Shown here in pieces: positions 14,898 to 23,592 of a stretch of 64,000 bases of DNA. A program made the position numbers and the translations under genes. The notes below the pieces were generated by a model. The model made no database searches. It saw only the letters and a program-made list of their open reading frames with translations, and was not told where the DNA came from. Source of the stretch: Pseudomonas cerasi. Lineage in GTDB: Bacteria; Pseudomonadota; Gammaproteobacteria; Pseudomonadales; Pseudomonadaceae. The stretch spans positions 62,001 through 126,000 of the forward strand of contig NZ_LT222315.1 of the NCBI RefSeq assembly GCF_900074915.1. Reading direction: 5' to 3'. Every line of letters begins with the position of its first letter. The first letter of the stretch is position 1.

Positions 14898-17063
14898 TCA
14901 TGCGCGCGTGGGTTTGCGGCTGAACACGAATTCCAGCTTGGCTTCGTGGTTGAGCTTCAGTGCCGCGTCAAAGGACTTGCCGGTTTTCTTGCTGTGAAAG
15001 CCCTTCAGTACGCCGGTCTTGCCCGTCGTCAGCAGCGCCTCGATCTGGCCGGGGGACAGCATCTTGCCGCTGACTTCCGGGTAGAACTTGAACACGCAGG
15101 CGCGACAGCCGATCACTCGCGGGGTGACGGCCAGGTCACTGCCGCACATGGGACACTGAGCGTTCAGGCTGTCCAGTACCGGCTTACCGTCGCCCTGCAC
15201 GTTGCCCAGGTCGATGTTTTGCACCTGGTCTGCAATGAAGGCCTCCAGTTCGTCCAGGAACGCGTCCACGCTCAGTTCACCGGCCTCGATCATCTGTTGC
15301 TGTTCATGCCAGAGCGCGGTCATGTCCGGCGTAGTCGCGATATCAGGCAGCGCGGCGATGAACTCCAAACCCAACGGGGTGGGGATCAGTTTTTTCTTCT
15401 CTACCGCGTAGAAGCCACGCTCCTGGAGCTTGGCCAGCACCGCGCCACGGGTAGCGGGGGTGCCGATGCCGCCGTTCTCGCCTTTCTTGCCCTGGTCACG
15501 GTCGATCAGCAGCTGCTTGATGCGTGGGTCTTTCACATATTTAGCGACCCGCCGTAGGTCCTTGAGCAATTCGGCTTCGGTGTAGAGCGGCAGGGGCTTG
15601 GTCTTTTCCTTAACTACCGTGATGCCGTCACATACCCCGGCGTCACCGACTTTCAGACCCGCCAGCGCATCGAAGGGGCTTGCCACCTCGGCGGCGTCCG
15701 ACCCGTCTTCCTCTTGCTCGTTTTCTTCAGTGACCTGCGCCGTCCAGCCTGGCTGCGTCACTTTGGTGGAGCGTGCAACGAAGGTGTGTCCGTTCACGCC
15801 AAAACGCACTTCGGCACTGAGGTAGCGTTTTTCGGGCAAGAACTGCGCGACGTAGCGTTTGACGATAGCCAGGTACACGGCGCGTTCATCGGCGCTCAGT
15901 TGGGCGATGTCGATCTTCACCGCCGTGGGGATGATCGCGGTGTGGGCCGAGACCTTGCTGTCGTCGAAAGCCCGGCTTTTGCGTTCCGAATTCACCTCGG
16001 TGAACATCCCGGCCAGGTCCGGCAGGGCCTCGCTCAGCAGGCTCAAGGTCTGCGGGGCCTCGCCAAATTGTTCGTCGGTCAGGTAACTGCAATCCGAACG
16101 GTTATAGGTGATGGCCTTGTACTTCTCACGCAGCGCCTGGGTCAGTGCCAGGGTCTTTTCAGCATCGATGCTGTGGGTCTTGCTCATGTACACCTGCAGG
16201 TCGAGCAACGCGAACGGCAATGGCGCCGGCGTTTGCTTCTCTTCCACGCGGGCCTCGATCACGGCTGCAGCTTTCTGCCGGCACGCGTCGGCCACGTTGG
16301 TGGCGTAGGCCTCGTCAATGATCCGGTTCTTGTCATCGATCGGGGCATCGGCGGCCACCACGAGGCGGGCCTGCGCACGACTGCTACCAAAGGCCAGGCT
16401 TGCCGCAACCGTGTAGTAAAACGCACTGGCGTGACTCTTGTTCGCCAGGTAGCGATTCACGATCAGACCCAGGATCGGGGTTTGGACACGGCCCACCGAC
16501 AACACGCCTTTAACGCCCTTGGCCCTACCGGCCAGGGTGCAGGCGCGGGTCATGTTGAACCCGTACAACTGGTCGCCGATGCTGCGGGCCAGAGCTTTCT
16601 GGAACAGGCCGTAAAACTCGCGGTTGTCGCGCAGCCCCTCCAACGCTTTGCGGGCAGCGTTGGCGTTCATGTCGTTGATCAGGATGCGTTTGACCGGCGC
16701 GGTGTTGCCGAAATGCACCAGGACCTCATCGACCAGCAACTGGCCTTCGTCGTCCGGGTCACCGGCGTGGACGATTTCTGAGGCGCGACCGATCAGCTGC
16801 TGGACCACTTTGAGCTGGTCGCGGGTGCGCGCAATCGGCTGGTACTTGGCCGGACGCAGCTTCAGGGGCAGGTCGGCCTGGACCCAGTTTTTATAATCAG
16901 GGTTGTGCACCTCAGGTGGGGCCAGTTCGAGCAGGTGGCCCACGCACCAGGTGACGATATCGTTGCTGCCGCACTCGAAATAGCCGTCCTTGCGTATGAC
17001 GGTGCCCAGCGCCTCGGCAATGACCTGGCCCAGGGCAGGCTTTTCCGCAATGAATACTCGCAT
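14898..17063 (-). CDS. topB: DNA topoisomerase III (plasmid TraE/TopB type)
   Basis: A 721-residue type IA topoisomerase. The Toprim domain at the N-terminus has the acidic triad in HAGDPDDEGQLLVDE (about residue 97-111). The core includes VGRVQTPILGLIVNRY. The catalytic tyrosine is in ITYNRSDCSYL (about residue 320). The C-terminus carries a zinc-finger-like CPMCGSDL...CRACVF. It relaxes and decatenates DNA by single-strand passage; IncP TraE is the known plasmid counterpart. Length is normal and no frameshift is seen. It lies in a block with ssb and trbM. Confidence 0.95.
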   Translation of the reverse strand: MRVFIAEKPALGQVIAEALGTVIRKDGYFECGSNDIVTWCVGHLLELAPPEVHNPDYKNWVQADLPLKLRPAKYQPIARTRDQLKVVQQLIGRASEIVHAGDPDDEGQLLVDEVLVHFGNTAPVKRILINDMNANAARKALEGLRDNREFYGLFQKALARSIGDQLYGFNMTRACTLAGRAKGVKGVLSVGRVQTPILGLIVNRYLANKSHASAFYYTVAASLAFGSSRAQARLVVAADAPIDDKNRIIDEAYATNVADACRQKAAAVIEARVEEKQTPAPLPFALLDLQVYMSKTHSIDAEKTLALTQALREKYKAITYNRSDCSYLTDEQFGEAPQTLSLLSEALPDLAGMFTEVNSERKSRAFDDSKVSAHTAIIPTAVKIDIAQLSADERAVYLAIVKRYVAQFLPEKRYLSAEVRFGVNGHTFVARSTKVTQPGWTAQVTEENEQEEDGSDAAEVASPFDALAGLKVGDAGVCDGITVVKEKTKPLPLYTEAELLKDLRRVAKYVKDPRIKQLLIDRDQGKKGENGGIGTPATRGAVLAKLQERGFYAVEKKKLIPTPLGLEFIAALPDIATTPDMTALWHEQQQMIEAGELSVDAFLDELEAFIADQVQNIDLGNVQGDGKPVLDSLNAQCPMCGSDLAVTPRVIGCRACVFKFYPEVSGKMLSPGQIEALLTTGKTGVLKGFHSKKTGKSFDAALKLNHEAKLEFVFSRKPTRA

Positions 17064-17090
17064 GGTGTTCTCCTTGTCAGTATCTGGGGC

Positions 17091-17453
17091 TTAGCCCCGG
17101 ACCTTGCCGAACTTGTCGTTGATTTTTTGGGTGTAGCTCTGATCAGCACCGGGGCAGCTGTTGAGGTAGTCCTGGCGCGCCGTGGCGGTCTGGCTCCATC
17201 TGATGTTCCCGTGCTTCTTGACCAGGATGCTGAAGTAGTCCTGTTCGGCGCTGCGGCACTCGCTGCCACCGCTGTTGCCGGTGAATTTGCCGTAGAGGCA
17301 AAGCACGGACTTGCACGGGTCGCCGGCGAACGCTGAGCCGCTGCCCAACAGGCACACTGCGAACAGTGCGCAGACCCGAGTTTTGCCGCGACCGGGCACG
17401 GCGTTGCCAGCGGCCTGACCCTGGCGGTCAGCCGTTTTGCTGAAGGTATTCAT
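17091..17453 (-). CDS. trbM: TrbM/KikA-like exported protein
   Basis: A 120-residue protein with a signal peptide (CALFAVCLLGSGSAFAG) and then the TrbM signature DPCKSVLCLYGKFTG, with conserved cysteines and the SAEQDYFSILVKK helix. TrbM proteins are periplasmic transfer proteins of IncP-type systems with incompletely known roles; IncN KikA is related. The ATG at 17453 was chosen because the signal peptide follows it; the open frame extends further upstream into the virD4 remnant. Confidence 0.82.
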   Translation of the reverse strand: MNTFSKTADRQGQAAGNAVPGRGKTRVCALFAVCLLGSGSAFAGDPCKSVLCLYGKFTGNSGGSECRSAEQDYFSILVKKHGNIRWSQTATARQDYLNSCPGADQSYTQKINDKFGKVRG

Positions 17454-17493
17454 GTGTTGCTCCTGCAAGCGTTTGGATGTGCCAGTGGGGGGA

Positions 17494-19253
17494 CTACATC
17501 GTTTCGGGGGTATCGTCAGCCTGCGCAGGCTCGGGATCCGGCTCGACCTCGGGCGGCTGAGCCTTGTCCGCTTCGACCTGGAGCGGGTTTGGACGCGGTG
17601 TCTTTGGGGTTCCAGCGCTGCCGCTGTTCGGCCTGCATGGGCTTGGTGTCGGCCACCGGCCACCTTGGCTTCGACGGTGCGCACCGGCACGGTGAGCGCG
17701 TCGATTTTGGTTGCGTCTCCAACCGGCAACGGGCGGAGGGGTCATCTTCTGCTCGCGCTTTAAATACGGTCCTCTTCGAAGTAAATGATTCTTGCCGCGC
17801 CAGATTTTCATGCGGGCTCTGTTTGCGGTTGCCTGGACAAAAATCAAGCTTGCTTGTCGAAAGGTAAGCTCGTCTCACCTCCTGGGGCAGCAGCAAGGGC
17901 CGGGGCTGCTCGCTGTAACTGTCTGTTTGACCTCGAGCACCCATCTCGTGCTTCTGTCTGTTCAACGATTGGTTATGGACGCGCACCGGTCGTGTTGCCC
18001 AGGCGCGTGCTGTACTCCTTGGCCAGCTCGAATTGTCACGGGGCCGAAGACATTTCGTTGTGAAATCGGCCTTCATGATGCCGATTGCCAGGCTCTCCCG
18101 GCCATACGATGCGCCGCGCGCAGCTGAGTCCTTGCCCTGGAAAAATGATGAGAAGCGAAGGCCTGCACCATCGGTCAGCGCACGGCGCGATTTCCATGAT
18201 CTCCATGCGAGCCCATAGATCGCGATTTCGTCGCATCATCGAGGACCACGCTTGGTACTTGTAGTACCGAAGCGTAGCCGTCTGCGCAGATGCCCGCCTT
18301 GCTCGGACATCGACACGGTGGATTCTGAGCCGAATCGGCCTGGGTGAAAACAGGTTCATCAGCGGGCCGTACTTCTTGCATGGTTTCTTTCGGTAACGCA
18401 TGAAGTAGACGGTGGTCTTCTCCTTGCGCAGCTTGGTGCAAAGTCGATGTCGTCATCCGAGCACGGCCCAGGCCACCGTCTTTCTCGGCATACACTGGAC
18501 AAGGCACGTCGCGCAACGATATCGACGGTAGGTGGACCAACCGCTGCTCTTGTTCTTCGAAGGCTTCGTAACACGCCGTTAGAGCTCTCGAAGGGTTTCC
18601 ACGGTCAGCTGCATTAGGGGCCGGTGCTGCGCAGCTCGATGGATCTGCTGAGCCCACACCCGATGCCCGGTAGCCCAGTGAGCCACCTTCGTAGGCCTGG
18701 GGCAAGTCAGTCATACCATGAGCATGGCCTCCAGGGTTTCCATCAGGTACAGCAAGATGGCATGAGAACGACGTTGGCAGCCTTGTTGTACCACTCCTGG
18801 TTCTTGCGGGTTGTCCGGAGACAACAGCACACGCCGGCCAGGGTAGCGAATATCTGCCCCATAGCGGTACAGCGGGTCGCGGCTGAAGTGGCAGCTCGAG
18901 CGGGTTCCAGCGGTGCGTCTTCCAGGCGCTCCGGGCGAAAAAGCGGTAGACCTTGTGTCCAGGCTGCAGGCGCCGAAAAGCCGCGAAGTAACCATCCAGT
19001 TTTCGAATTTGCGGGATCGTTGACCACCACTGAATCGGGGTAGCTCAACAGGTTGGGGATCAACGCATCCTGACGCCTTTCATGCCGAGTGCCTGGGGGC
19101 GCAGGCCAAGCATGCACGAACTGTCTGGCCATAGCTGGCCAAGAAGGTACGTCCTTGGTAGGGGTGTTTGCCAATGAGGATCGCAGGGGTGCTCCTCGAT
19201 CCGTTCTTGGTGGATTGTCCGGGCTGATGGGTTGTCGATTTAGCCTTGCCCAT
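17494..19253 (-). pseudogene. virD4: virD4/traG coupling-protein gene, heavily frameshifted remnant
   Basis: Pieces of a VirD4-type ATPase follow one another in the right order but in changing frames: the Walker A region then LIPNLLSYPDSVVVNDP near 19050, SHAILLYLMET near 18745, TVDIVARRAL near 18515, APLMNLFSPRPIRL near 18350, a Walker-B-like MMDEF region with RMEIMEIAP near 18190, VRVHNQSLNRQKHEMGARG near 17960 and RPLLLPQEV near 17900. At least eight indels are needed to restore one frame. The coupling protein brings the relaxase-DNA complex to the VirB channel. The N-terminal membrane part is at 22847-23212, separated by other genes, so the gene is both split and decayed. Confidence 0.85.
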
Positions 19254-19486
19254 CAGCGGCCCCCTGCTTGACGCTGAAGCGCCTGTTCGTTGTTGCTTTG
19301 CGCCTGAAGCGCGGCCTGTTGGTGTTGCAGAGCGATGGACTGCTGCTGGTTGGCCTGTATCTGCTTGAGCGAGGCGCTGATGACTTCGAGCTGGTTCGAC
19401 TGTCGATCAAGCTGTGACTGAGTCGCGCAGCCGGTCAGGGACAGCATGAATACTGCGGACAGGGTCAGTGCGGTACGAACGTTCAT
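19253..19486 (-). CDS. Small lipoprotein, 77 aa
   Basis: A 77-residue lipoprotein: a signal with lipobox LSLTGC (Cys about 20), then a Gln-rich helix (LEVISASLKQIQANQQQSIALQ). Its second half matches the product of 19702-19932 (EISASLTQIQANQQVAIALQ), so the two are duplicated relatives. The stop overlaps the ATG of the following virD4 fragment (TGATG), as in the other copy. A periplasmic coiled-coil role next to the coupling protein is possible. Confidence 0.65.
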   Translation of the reverse strand: MNVRTALTLSAVFMLSLTGCATQSQLDRQSNQLEVISASLKQIQANQQQSIALQHQQAALQAQSNNEQALQRQAGGR

Positions 19487-19702
19487 AGTTTGGAATCCTT
19501 GATGGGATCGTGGACGACAACCGAATCGGGATAACGGAGCAAACTGGGAATCACAACCCCTACGGGCTTGCCGGAACCTGGCGGAGCAGCCAGCAGAAAC
19601 GAATCCTCCGAGGGGTGCTTGCCCAAAGAGGAACGCGGGGTGCTCCTCGATCCGTTCTTGGGGATTGTCAGGGCTGATGGGTTTGGATTTAGCCCTGGGC
19701 AT
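19487..19702 (-). pseudogene. Second copy of a virD4 5' fragment
   Basis: The segment begins MPRAKSKPISPDNPQERIEEHP and, after one frame change, gives LLAAPPGSGKPVGVVIPSL, a Walker A region, then LRYPDSVVVHDP before stopping at the start of the lipoprotein gene. It parallels the beginning of the remnant at 19040-19253 (MGKAKSTTHQPGQSTKNG ... LIPNLLSYPDSVVVNDP). It is a tandem duplicate of the ATPase start region, not a functional gene. Confidence 0.75.
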
Positions 19703-19932
19703 CAGCGGACACCTGCCCGACGCTCAATCGCCTCGGCTTCGAGGCTTTTTTGCAGGGCGATGGCCACCTGCTGATTGGCCTGGATCTGCGTGAGCGATGC
19801 ACTGATCTCATCGAGCTGGGCGAGTGCGATATAAATCCCCAGCCAAGCTGCAATGACGAAGACGACGCCCAGCGCGATGGGCAAGGGCAACCCCAAAAAG
19901 AGAAGGGGTTTCGATTCTTTTGCTTGTTCCAT
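19702..19932 (-). CDS. Small single-span membrane protein, 76 aa
   Basis: A 76-residue protein starting MEQAKESKPLLFLGLPLPIALGVVFVIAAW; the hydrophobic stretch at residues 9-35 is a membrane span, followed by the helix LDEISASLTQIQANQQVAIALQKSL. The start at 19932 leaves 87 bases to the next gene upstream. Its 3' half is homologous to the lipoprotein at 19253-19486, but the membrane anchors differ. Function unknown; the position suggests an accessory to the coupling protein. Confidence 0.6.
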   Translation of the reverse strand: MEQAKESKPLLFLGLPLPIALGVVFVIAAWLGIYIALAQLDEISASLTQIQANQQVAIALQKSLEAEAIERRAGVR

Positions 19933-20018
19933 GGGGAATCTCCTGCAAGGTGCTTCCGGACACAGCCCGACACCAGGTGGCAATGGCCGTCCGCGTGGCG
20001 GTGCATGGAAAGGATTTT

Positions 20019-22421
20019 TCAGTGCGTGTTGGCTTGATCGGCGTGACGCCATTCGAGGTAGCTCTCGACTCGCCAAAAACCGGCAGCGGCAGCATTGCGT
20101 TCAAGCATCCACAACGTTTCGCCAGGCTCGACCATGCCGTGGTAATCCTTAGCTAACTTACGGCGTGGATCGTCGTCCTGTTCAGCTGCCAATTGCTCCT
20201 GATTGAACTGGTCGCTGCGTGCCTGCTCTTCGGCCAACTCCTCTTCAGTGAAGTAGTCATAGGGATCATCACCAAAGTCAGGCTCTGCGAACTGGCATTC
20301 CCATTCGCTGCGTATCTCCTGTTCATCGCTTCCGGTGGCCAGCAGATGACCGAGGTAGTCCAGGGCACCCGCTGGAATGTCTGCCAGCGGTATGTCCAGA
20401 ATCCGGGCAACTTCGGGCTTCGCCTTCTCTGTGGCCTCATCAAGCGCCTGACTGATCCGCTCATATTCAGCCTCATCGGCTTCCCGTTTAGCACGCAACC
20501 GCTCGCTGTTCGCCACCTGGTCGGCCTTGGCCTGCTCGATGACCCTGCTCCAGTCAGGCGGCGGTGGGCAGACACCCTTGTCGATCAACCCGGCATTGAT
20601 CCTGCTGAGCAAGGCCATGTCCTGCTCCGGCACCGGCGTGCTGACAATCGGGTCCTCCGAATCGTCCTCGATGGCGTCTGACAAGCCGCGCTTCATACGG
20701 CCAGTGCCCACACGCCTTACCAGGTGAAGCTCTCCCCAGGCGTTGCCGGTAGCCCTTTTGCCTTCCATTTCCATGCTCGTGGTGTATTTCATCAACCACT
20801 TGTGCATGAACCGCTGACGCTCGGGTGCCATGCGCAGGGAAATGTCATGGAAGCGCTGATAGAACGCTTCGTCATGCCCGCACGCCAGGCTGTCGCCCTG
20901 GTGCGCCACCTCGTGTTCGACCAGCCCGAAGATGTAGGCTGCCGTTTTCATGGGTTCGGACTTGAGCCGTTGCACGATGGGGCGGTTGATGGCCAGGTAG
21001 GTCTTACCATCCGTCCACGCTTCACTGGTGTTCGACTCGCCGAGCAACACATCCAGCCGGTCCTTGTTATGTCGAACGGTGCCATCATTCCAGCGTTCAG
21101 CCCCCACACACGCACCGGCGTAGTGTTGCAGGCACCAGCGCAACGCGATCCAGGCCCGGCGTGTTTCTTTGTCCAGCGCCTTTTTCTCATCGACAATCGA
21201 TGTTCGTTCGACATAAGCCTTCTTGACGGTCGTGAAAGCGGCGCACTGGGGCACCTTCAGCTCTCGGTACCAGTGACTGACGGCAGGTCTCGCATTGGCA
21301 ATCACCCGCTCCAGCACATCTTCAAAATCTTCAACGCTATGGCAACCGAAGCGGTCGAGCGTTTGCGGATGCAGTACCTGGATGATGCGCTGCCCGGCAA
21401 TGCCTTCGCCTTTGGGTATGTCACTGCCCTTTAAAACAACGGTGTAGGTGCCCTTGTGTTCACGAAACGCCTTATCAATAAAATCCTTCAGGGTGATATG
21501 CCGTTTGCCTGGCAGAACCGTGATGACTTCTTCATGGCAAAATATTTTGCCCACATCAGCTGCGCCGCTGAGCAACGACAGTGCTGATCGCGCTCGACGT
21601 GCTTCTGTCTTGCGGCGTCCACCCAATTCCCCCGAGACCTTATCAGCCAGCGGACCGAACACCTTGGCGATTGCTTTCCAGACCGGGCAGGTCTTGCGCA
21701 GTATCTCGCTACGGGAGACGTTGAGGGCAATCGCCTGCTTGGTCACGATCAGGCCTCCAGCCCCCCAGAGGTGCGAGGAATCGTGACGGACCAGCACGCC
21801 CTGGTTGTAGATCGAAACCGCGCCTTCTTCCTTGGCCCGGTAATAGGCGTATTCGTCTTCAAAGTCCCACTTTTCCGTTGCAGGATCGCGCGTAATGACA
21901 CGGCCATTGAGTTCAACGCTGATGCGGGTGTAGCGCACCAGGTCACGAATCTCCTGAACGGCAGACATCAACTCCAAATCGTTGAGCGGTTCGTACCAGG
22001 TGCCCTCGATGGAGCAACCCGGTACGCCGTTTTCAAGATCGTCCAGCTCGTAGTTGTAGCCCATCGAGCGGGTATCAACGGTCATCTGCCAATCGTTGGA
22101 AGCCCAACGTGTCTTGGCATGCGCCATGATCTGGCCCCGGCCCAGGCGGAACCGGCCATAAGTGGCATCGCCTTCCTGGTGCGGTGTGCCAAAGCGTCCG
22201 AAGTAGCGCAGCACGTCATTGCGGCTGGCAAATCCGCGACCGTCATCAGCGCAGTGAAAGCCCTCTTTGGTCATGGTCAGGCGCAATGCGGTGGCATCGG
22301 CGTCTACAGAGTTCATCACCAGCTCGATGATGGCCTTGCCGATCGATCCGGCCTGACTATGGATGATGTGTTGAATGATTTCGGGGTCCAGCTCGAAAGG
22401 TAGCAGCACGGTACACCTCAT
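20019..22421 (-). CDS. GHKL-type ATPase with HExxH zincin-like motif, 800 aa
   Basis: The N-terminus has the GHKL (Hsp90/MutL/MORC) ATP site: N box IIELVMNSVDADA (Glu33, Asn37), the G1 motif DDGRGF (59-64) and a glycine-rich lid GRFRLGRGQI (about 89-98). Far downstream, residues 503-507 are HEVAH, followed by GHDEAFYQRF, the HExxH-x8-H pattern seen in SprT/zincin-like metallopeptidases. A long acidic C-terminus follows. Start: ATG at 22421 (a TTG eight codons upstream is open). It lies between the parts of the split virD4 locus. Role unknown; ATP-driven clamp plus protease-like site is inferred from motifs only. Confidence 0.75.
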   Translation of the reverse strand: MRCTVLLPFELDPEIIQHIIHSQAGSIGKAIIELVMNSVDADATALRLTMTKEGFHCADDGRGFASRNDVLRYFGRFGTPHQEGDATYGRFRLGRGQIMAHAKTRWASNDWQMTVDTRSMGYNYELDDLENGVPGCSIEGTWYEPLNDLELMSAVQEIRDLVRYTRISVELNGRVITRDPATEKWDFEDEYAYYRAKEEGAVSIYNQGVLVRHDSSHLWGAGGLIVTKQAIALNVSRSEILRKTCPVWKAIAKVFGPLADKVSGELGGRRKTEARRARSALSLLSGAADVGKIFCHEEVITVLPGKRHITLKDFIDKAFREHKGTYTVVLKGSDIPKGEGIAGQRIIQVLHPQTLDRFGCHSVEDFEDVLERVIANARPAVSHWYRELKVPQCAAFTTVKKAYVERTSIVDEKKALDKETRRAWIALRWCLQHYAGACVGAERWNDGTVRHNKDRLDVLLGESNTSEAWTDGKTYLAINRPIVQRLKSEPMKTAAYIFGLVEHEVAHQGDSLACGHDEAFYQRFHDISLRMAPERQRFMHKWLMKYTTSMEMEGKRATGNAWGELHLVRRVGTGRMKRGLSDAIEDDSEDPIVSTPVPEQDMALLSRINAGLIDKGVCPPPPDWSRVIEQAKADQVANSERLRAKREADEAEYERISQALDEATEKAKPEVARILDIPLADIPAGALDYLGHLLATGSDEQEIRSEWECQFAEPDFGDDPYDYFTEEELAEEQARSDQFNQEQLAAEQDDDPRRKLAKDYHGMVEPGETLWMLERNAAAAGFWRVESYLEWRHADQANTH

Positions 22422-22533
22422 ATAGGTAAGGCCAGGCACAGCCAAACGCCAGACGGCTGATAGCCGACTGCGTAGCGGTGCAGTGGGATGTTTGAAAATG
22501 CGGATGTATCAGGGGGTGACGCGAGCGTAATGC

Positions 22534-22800
22534 CTACTTGCGGGTCTTACTGGTGCCCTGTGATGGCTTCACCAGTCCGCACACACGGGCATAGCCTGAC
22601 TCACTATTGGCGAGCGTGGTCCAGCTCCCCTTGTGGCCGGTGTTCAGCCTCTCGATAAACGGCGTGACCTCATCATCGGTTTTCGTATCCGCCAACACGA
22701 TGGTTATGGTGAAGTTCGCCAACATGGCTTCTGCTGATGCCTTAGAGAGCGCCAGTACGTCTTTTGCGTCACTTTTTGCGAACACTTTTTCGGTGGTCAT
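22534..22800 (-). CDS. Chimeric small ORF containing a virB11-derived segment, 88 aa
   Basis: An 88-residue frame starting MTTEKVFAKSDAKDVLALSKAS. From about residue 46, DDEVTPFIERLNTGHKGSWTTLANSESGYARVCGLVK copies the VirB11 stretch DEVWHFIEILNTGTKGTVTTAHAND-SEAGYARVCGLVK. The end (GTSKTRK) matches the end of the adjacent virD4 N-terminal frame (NTSKARK). It looks assembled from pieces of neighbouring genes. Whether it is expressed is unknown. Confidence 0.5.
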   Translation of the reverse strand: MTTEKVFAKSDAKDVLALSKASAEAMLANFTITIVLADTKTDDEVTPFIERLNTGHKGSWTTLANSESGYARVCGLVKPSQGTSKTRK

Positions 22801-22846
22801 CGTAATGCCTCGTCTGTTGTCTGAATGCATGTAGTGCGCGTAAAGC

Positions 22847-23212
22847 CTACTTGCGGGCCTTACTGGTGTTCTTGTATTCGCCCTGGTACTCGAACTGGCG
22901 CAGCTCGCGGTCGTTGGCAAAGCGGGCATCACCGTGCAGCGAGGTCTTGGGCTTCAAGCGCACGAAAACGGCCATCAACGTAACGCCGACCGGCAGGAAC
23001 GTCAGGGCTGCCGTCACACACCACGACCAGGGCACGTACAGCATCCGCCGGTCGTTCCAGGGCAGCTTGCGGGCTTCCCACAGCGTGTCCCAGGACAAGC
23101 CCGCGAAGTGACCCTGAGTCAGGTGCAGAAACATCGCACCCCCTGCGTACAGGCCTGCCACGAAGAACACCAGCATCAATGCGATGACCAGTAATGTCAG
23201 TCTCCACCACAT
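22847..23212 (-). pseudogene. virD4: virD4 N-terminal membrane part, separated from the rest
   Basis: A 121-residue frame with two membrane spans (LTLLVIALMLVFFVAGLYAGGAMF, about 4-28, and WCVTAALTFLPVGVTLMAVFV, about 64-85), then SLHGDARFANDRELRQFEY, the sequence that follows the spans in VirD4/TraG coupling proteins. It ends shortly afterwards in YKNTSKARK instead of continuing into the ATPase domain, whose remnant begins at 19253. It overlaps the 128-aa gene by 16 bp. The peptide could be made, but lacks the motor domain. Confidence 0.75.
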
Positions 23213-23583
23213 AAACTTCTCCTATTACCCTGCCTGGCGAGCGCGTGCTCGGCCTCCTGAATATGAGCACGTGCCGCCTCGAAGGCTGCGAACGTGTTCG
23301 GATAAGGCTGCATCGCTTCGATCATCGTGAACACTTGCCCCAATGCATCACGGTTGTGCCGCTCGCGTTCTACAAGGGCTTTCTCCAGGCCGTGTGCAGG
23401 GTTGCGCGTAATGCTGTTGTGCAAGGTGACGTAATCCATCTGGATGGCTTCGGCCACTGCGTAGAACTGTGAGTAATTGAGCAGCAGAACGTATGGCTGC
23501 GTGGGTGGCTTGGGCCTTTCTGCTACGCGCTTACCGCTACCGCGTGTTGCAAACTTCCGAGTAAAAATCCGTTTCAACCACAT
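23197..23583 (-). CDS. Unknown basic protein between virB11 and virD4, 128 aa
   Basis: A 128-residue protein with a basic N-terminus (MWLKRIFTRKFATRGSGKRVAERPK) followed by helices (YSQFYAVAEAIQMDYVTLHNSI, TFAAFEAARAHIQEAEHALARQ). No signal peptide. It is packed 9 bases after virB11 and overlaps the virD4 N-terminal frame. No family recognised; the position suggests a cytoplasmic accessory of the secretion ATPases. Confidence 0.65.
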   Translation of the reverse strand: MWLKRIFTRKFATRGSGKRVAERPKPPTQPYVLLLNYSQFYAVAEAIQMDYVTLHNSITRNPAHGLEKALVERERHNRDALGQVFTMIEAMQPYPNTFAAFEAARAHIQEAEHALARQGNRRSLCGGD

Positions 23584-23592
23584 GACCCACTC

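Larger units (their letters stand above)
19040..19932 (-). repeat. Tandem duplication: [small coiled protein + virD4 start] x2
   Basis: Unit A (19487-19932) contains the 76-aa gene and the virD4 fragment. Unit B (about 19040-19486) contains the 77-aa lipoprotein gene and the next virD4 fragment. Both junctions have the same TGATG stop/start overlap and the same flanking text (GGATCGAGGAGCACCCC in each). The copies have diverged, so the event is old. Confidence 0.7.

Noticed and set aside
15714..16781. 355-codon plus-strand frame opposite topB
   Set aside because: Antisense shadow of a high-GC gene; the minus strand encodes a complete topoisomerase III.
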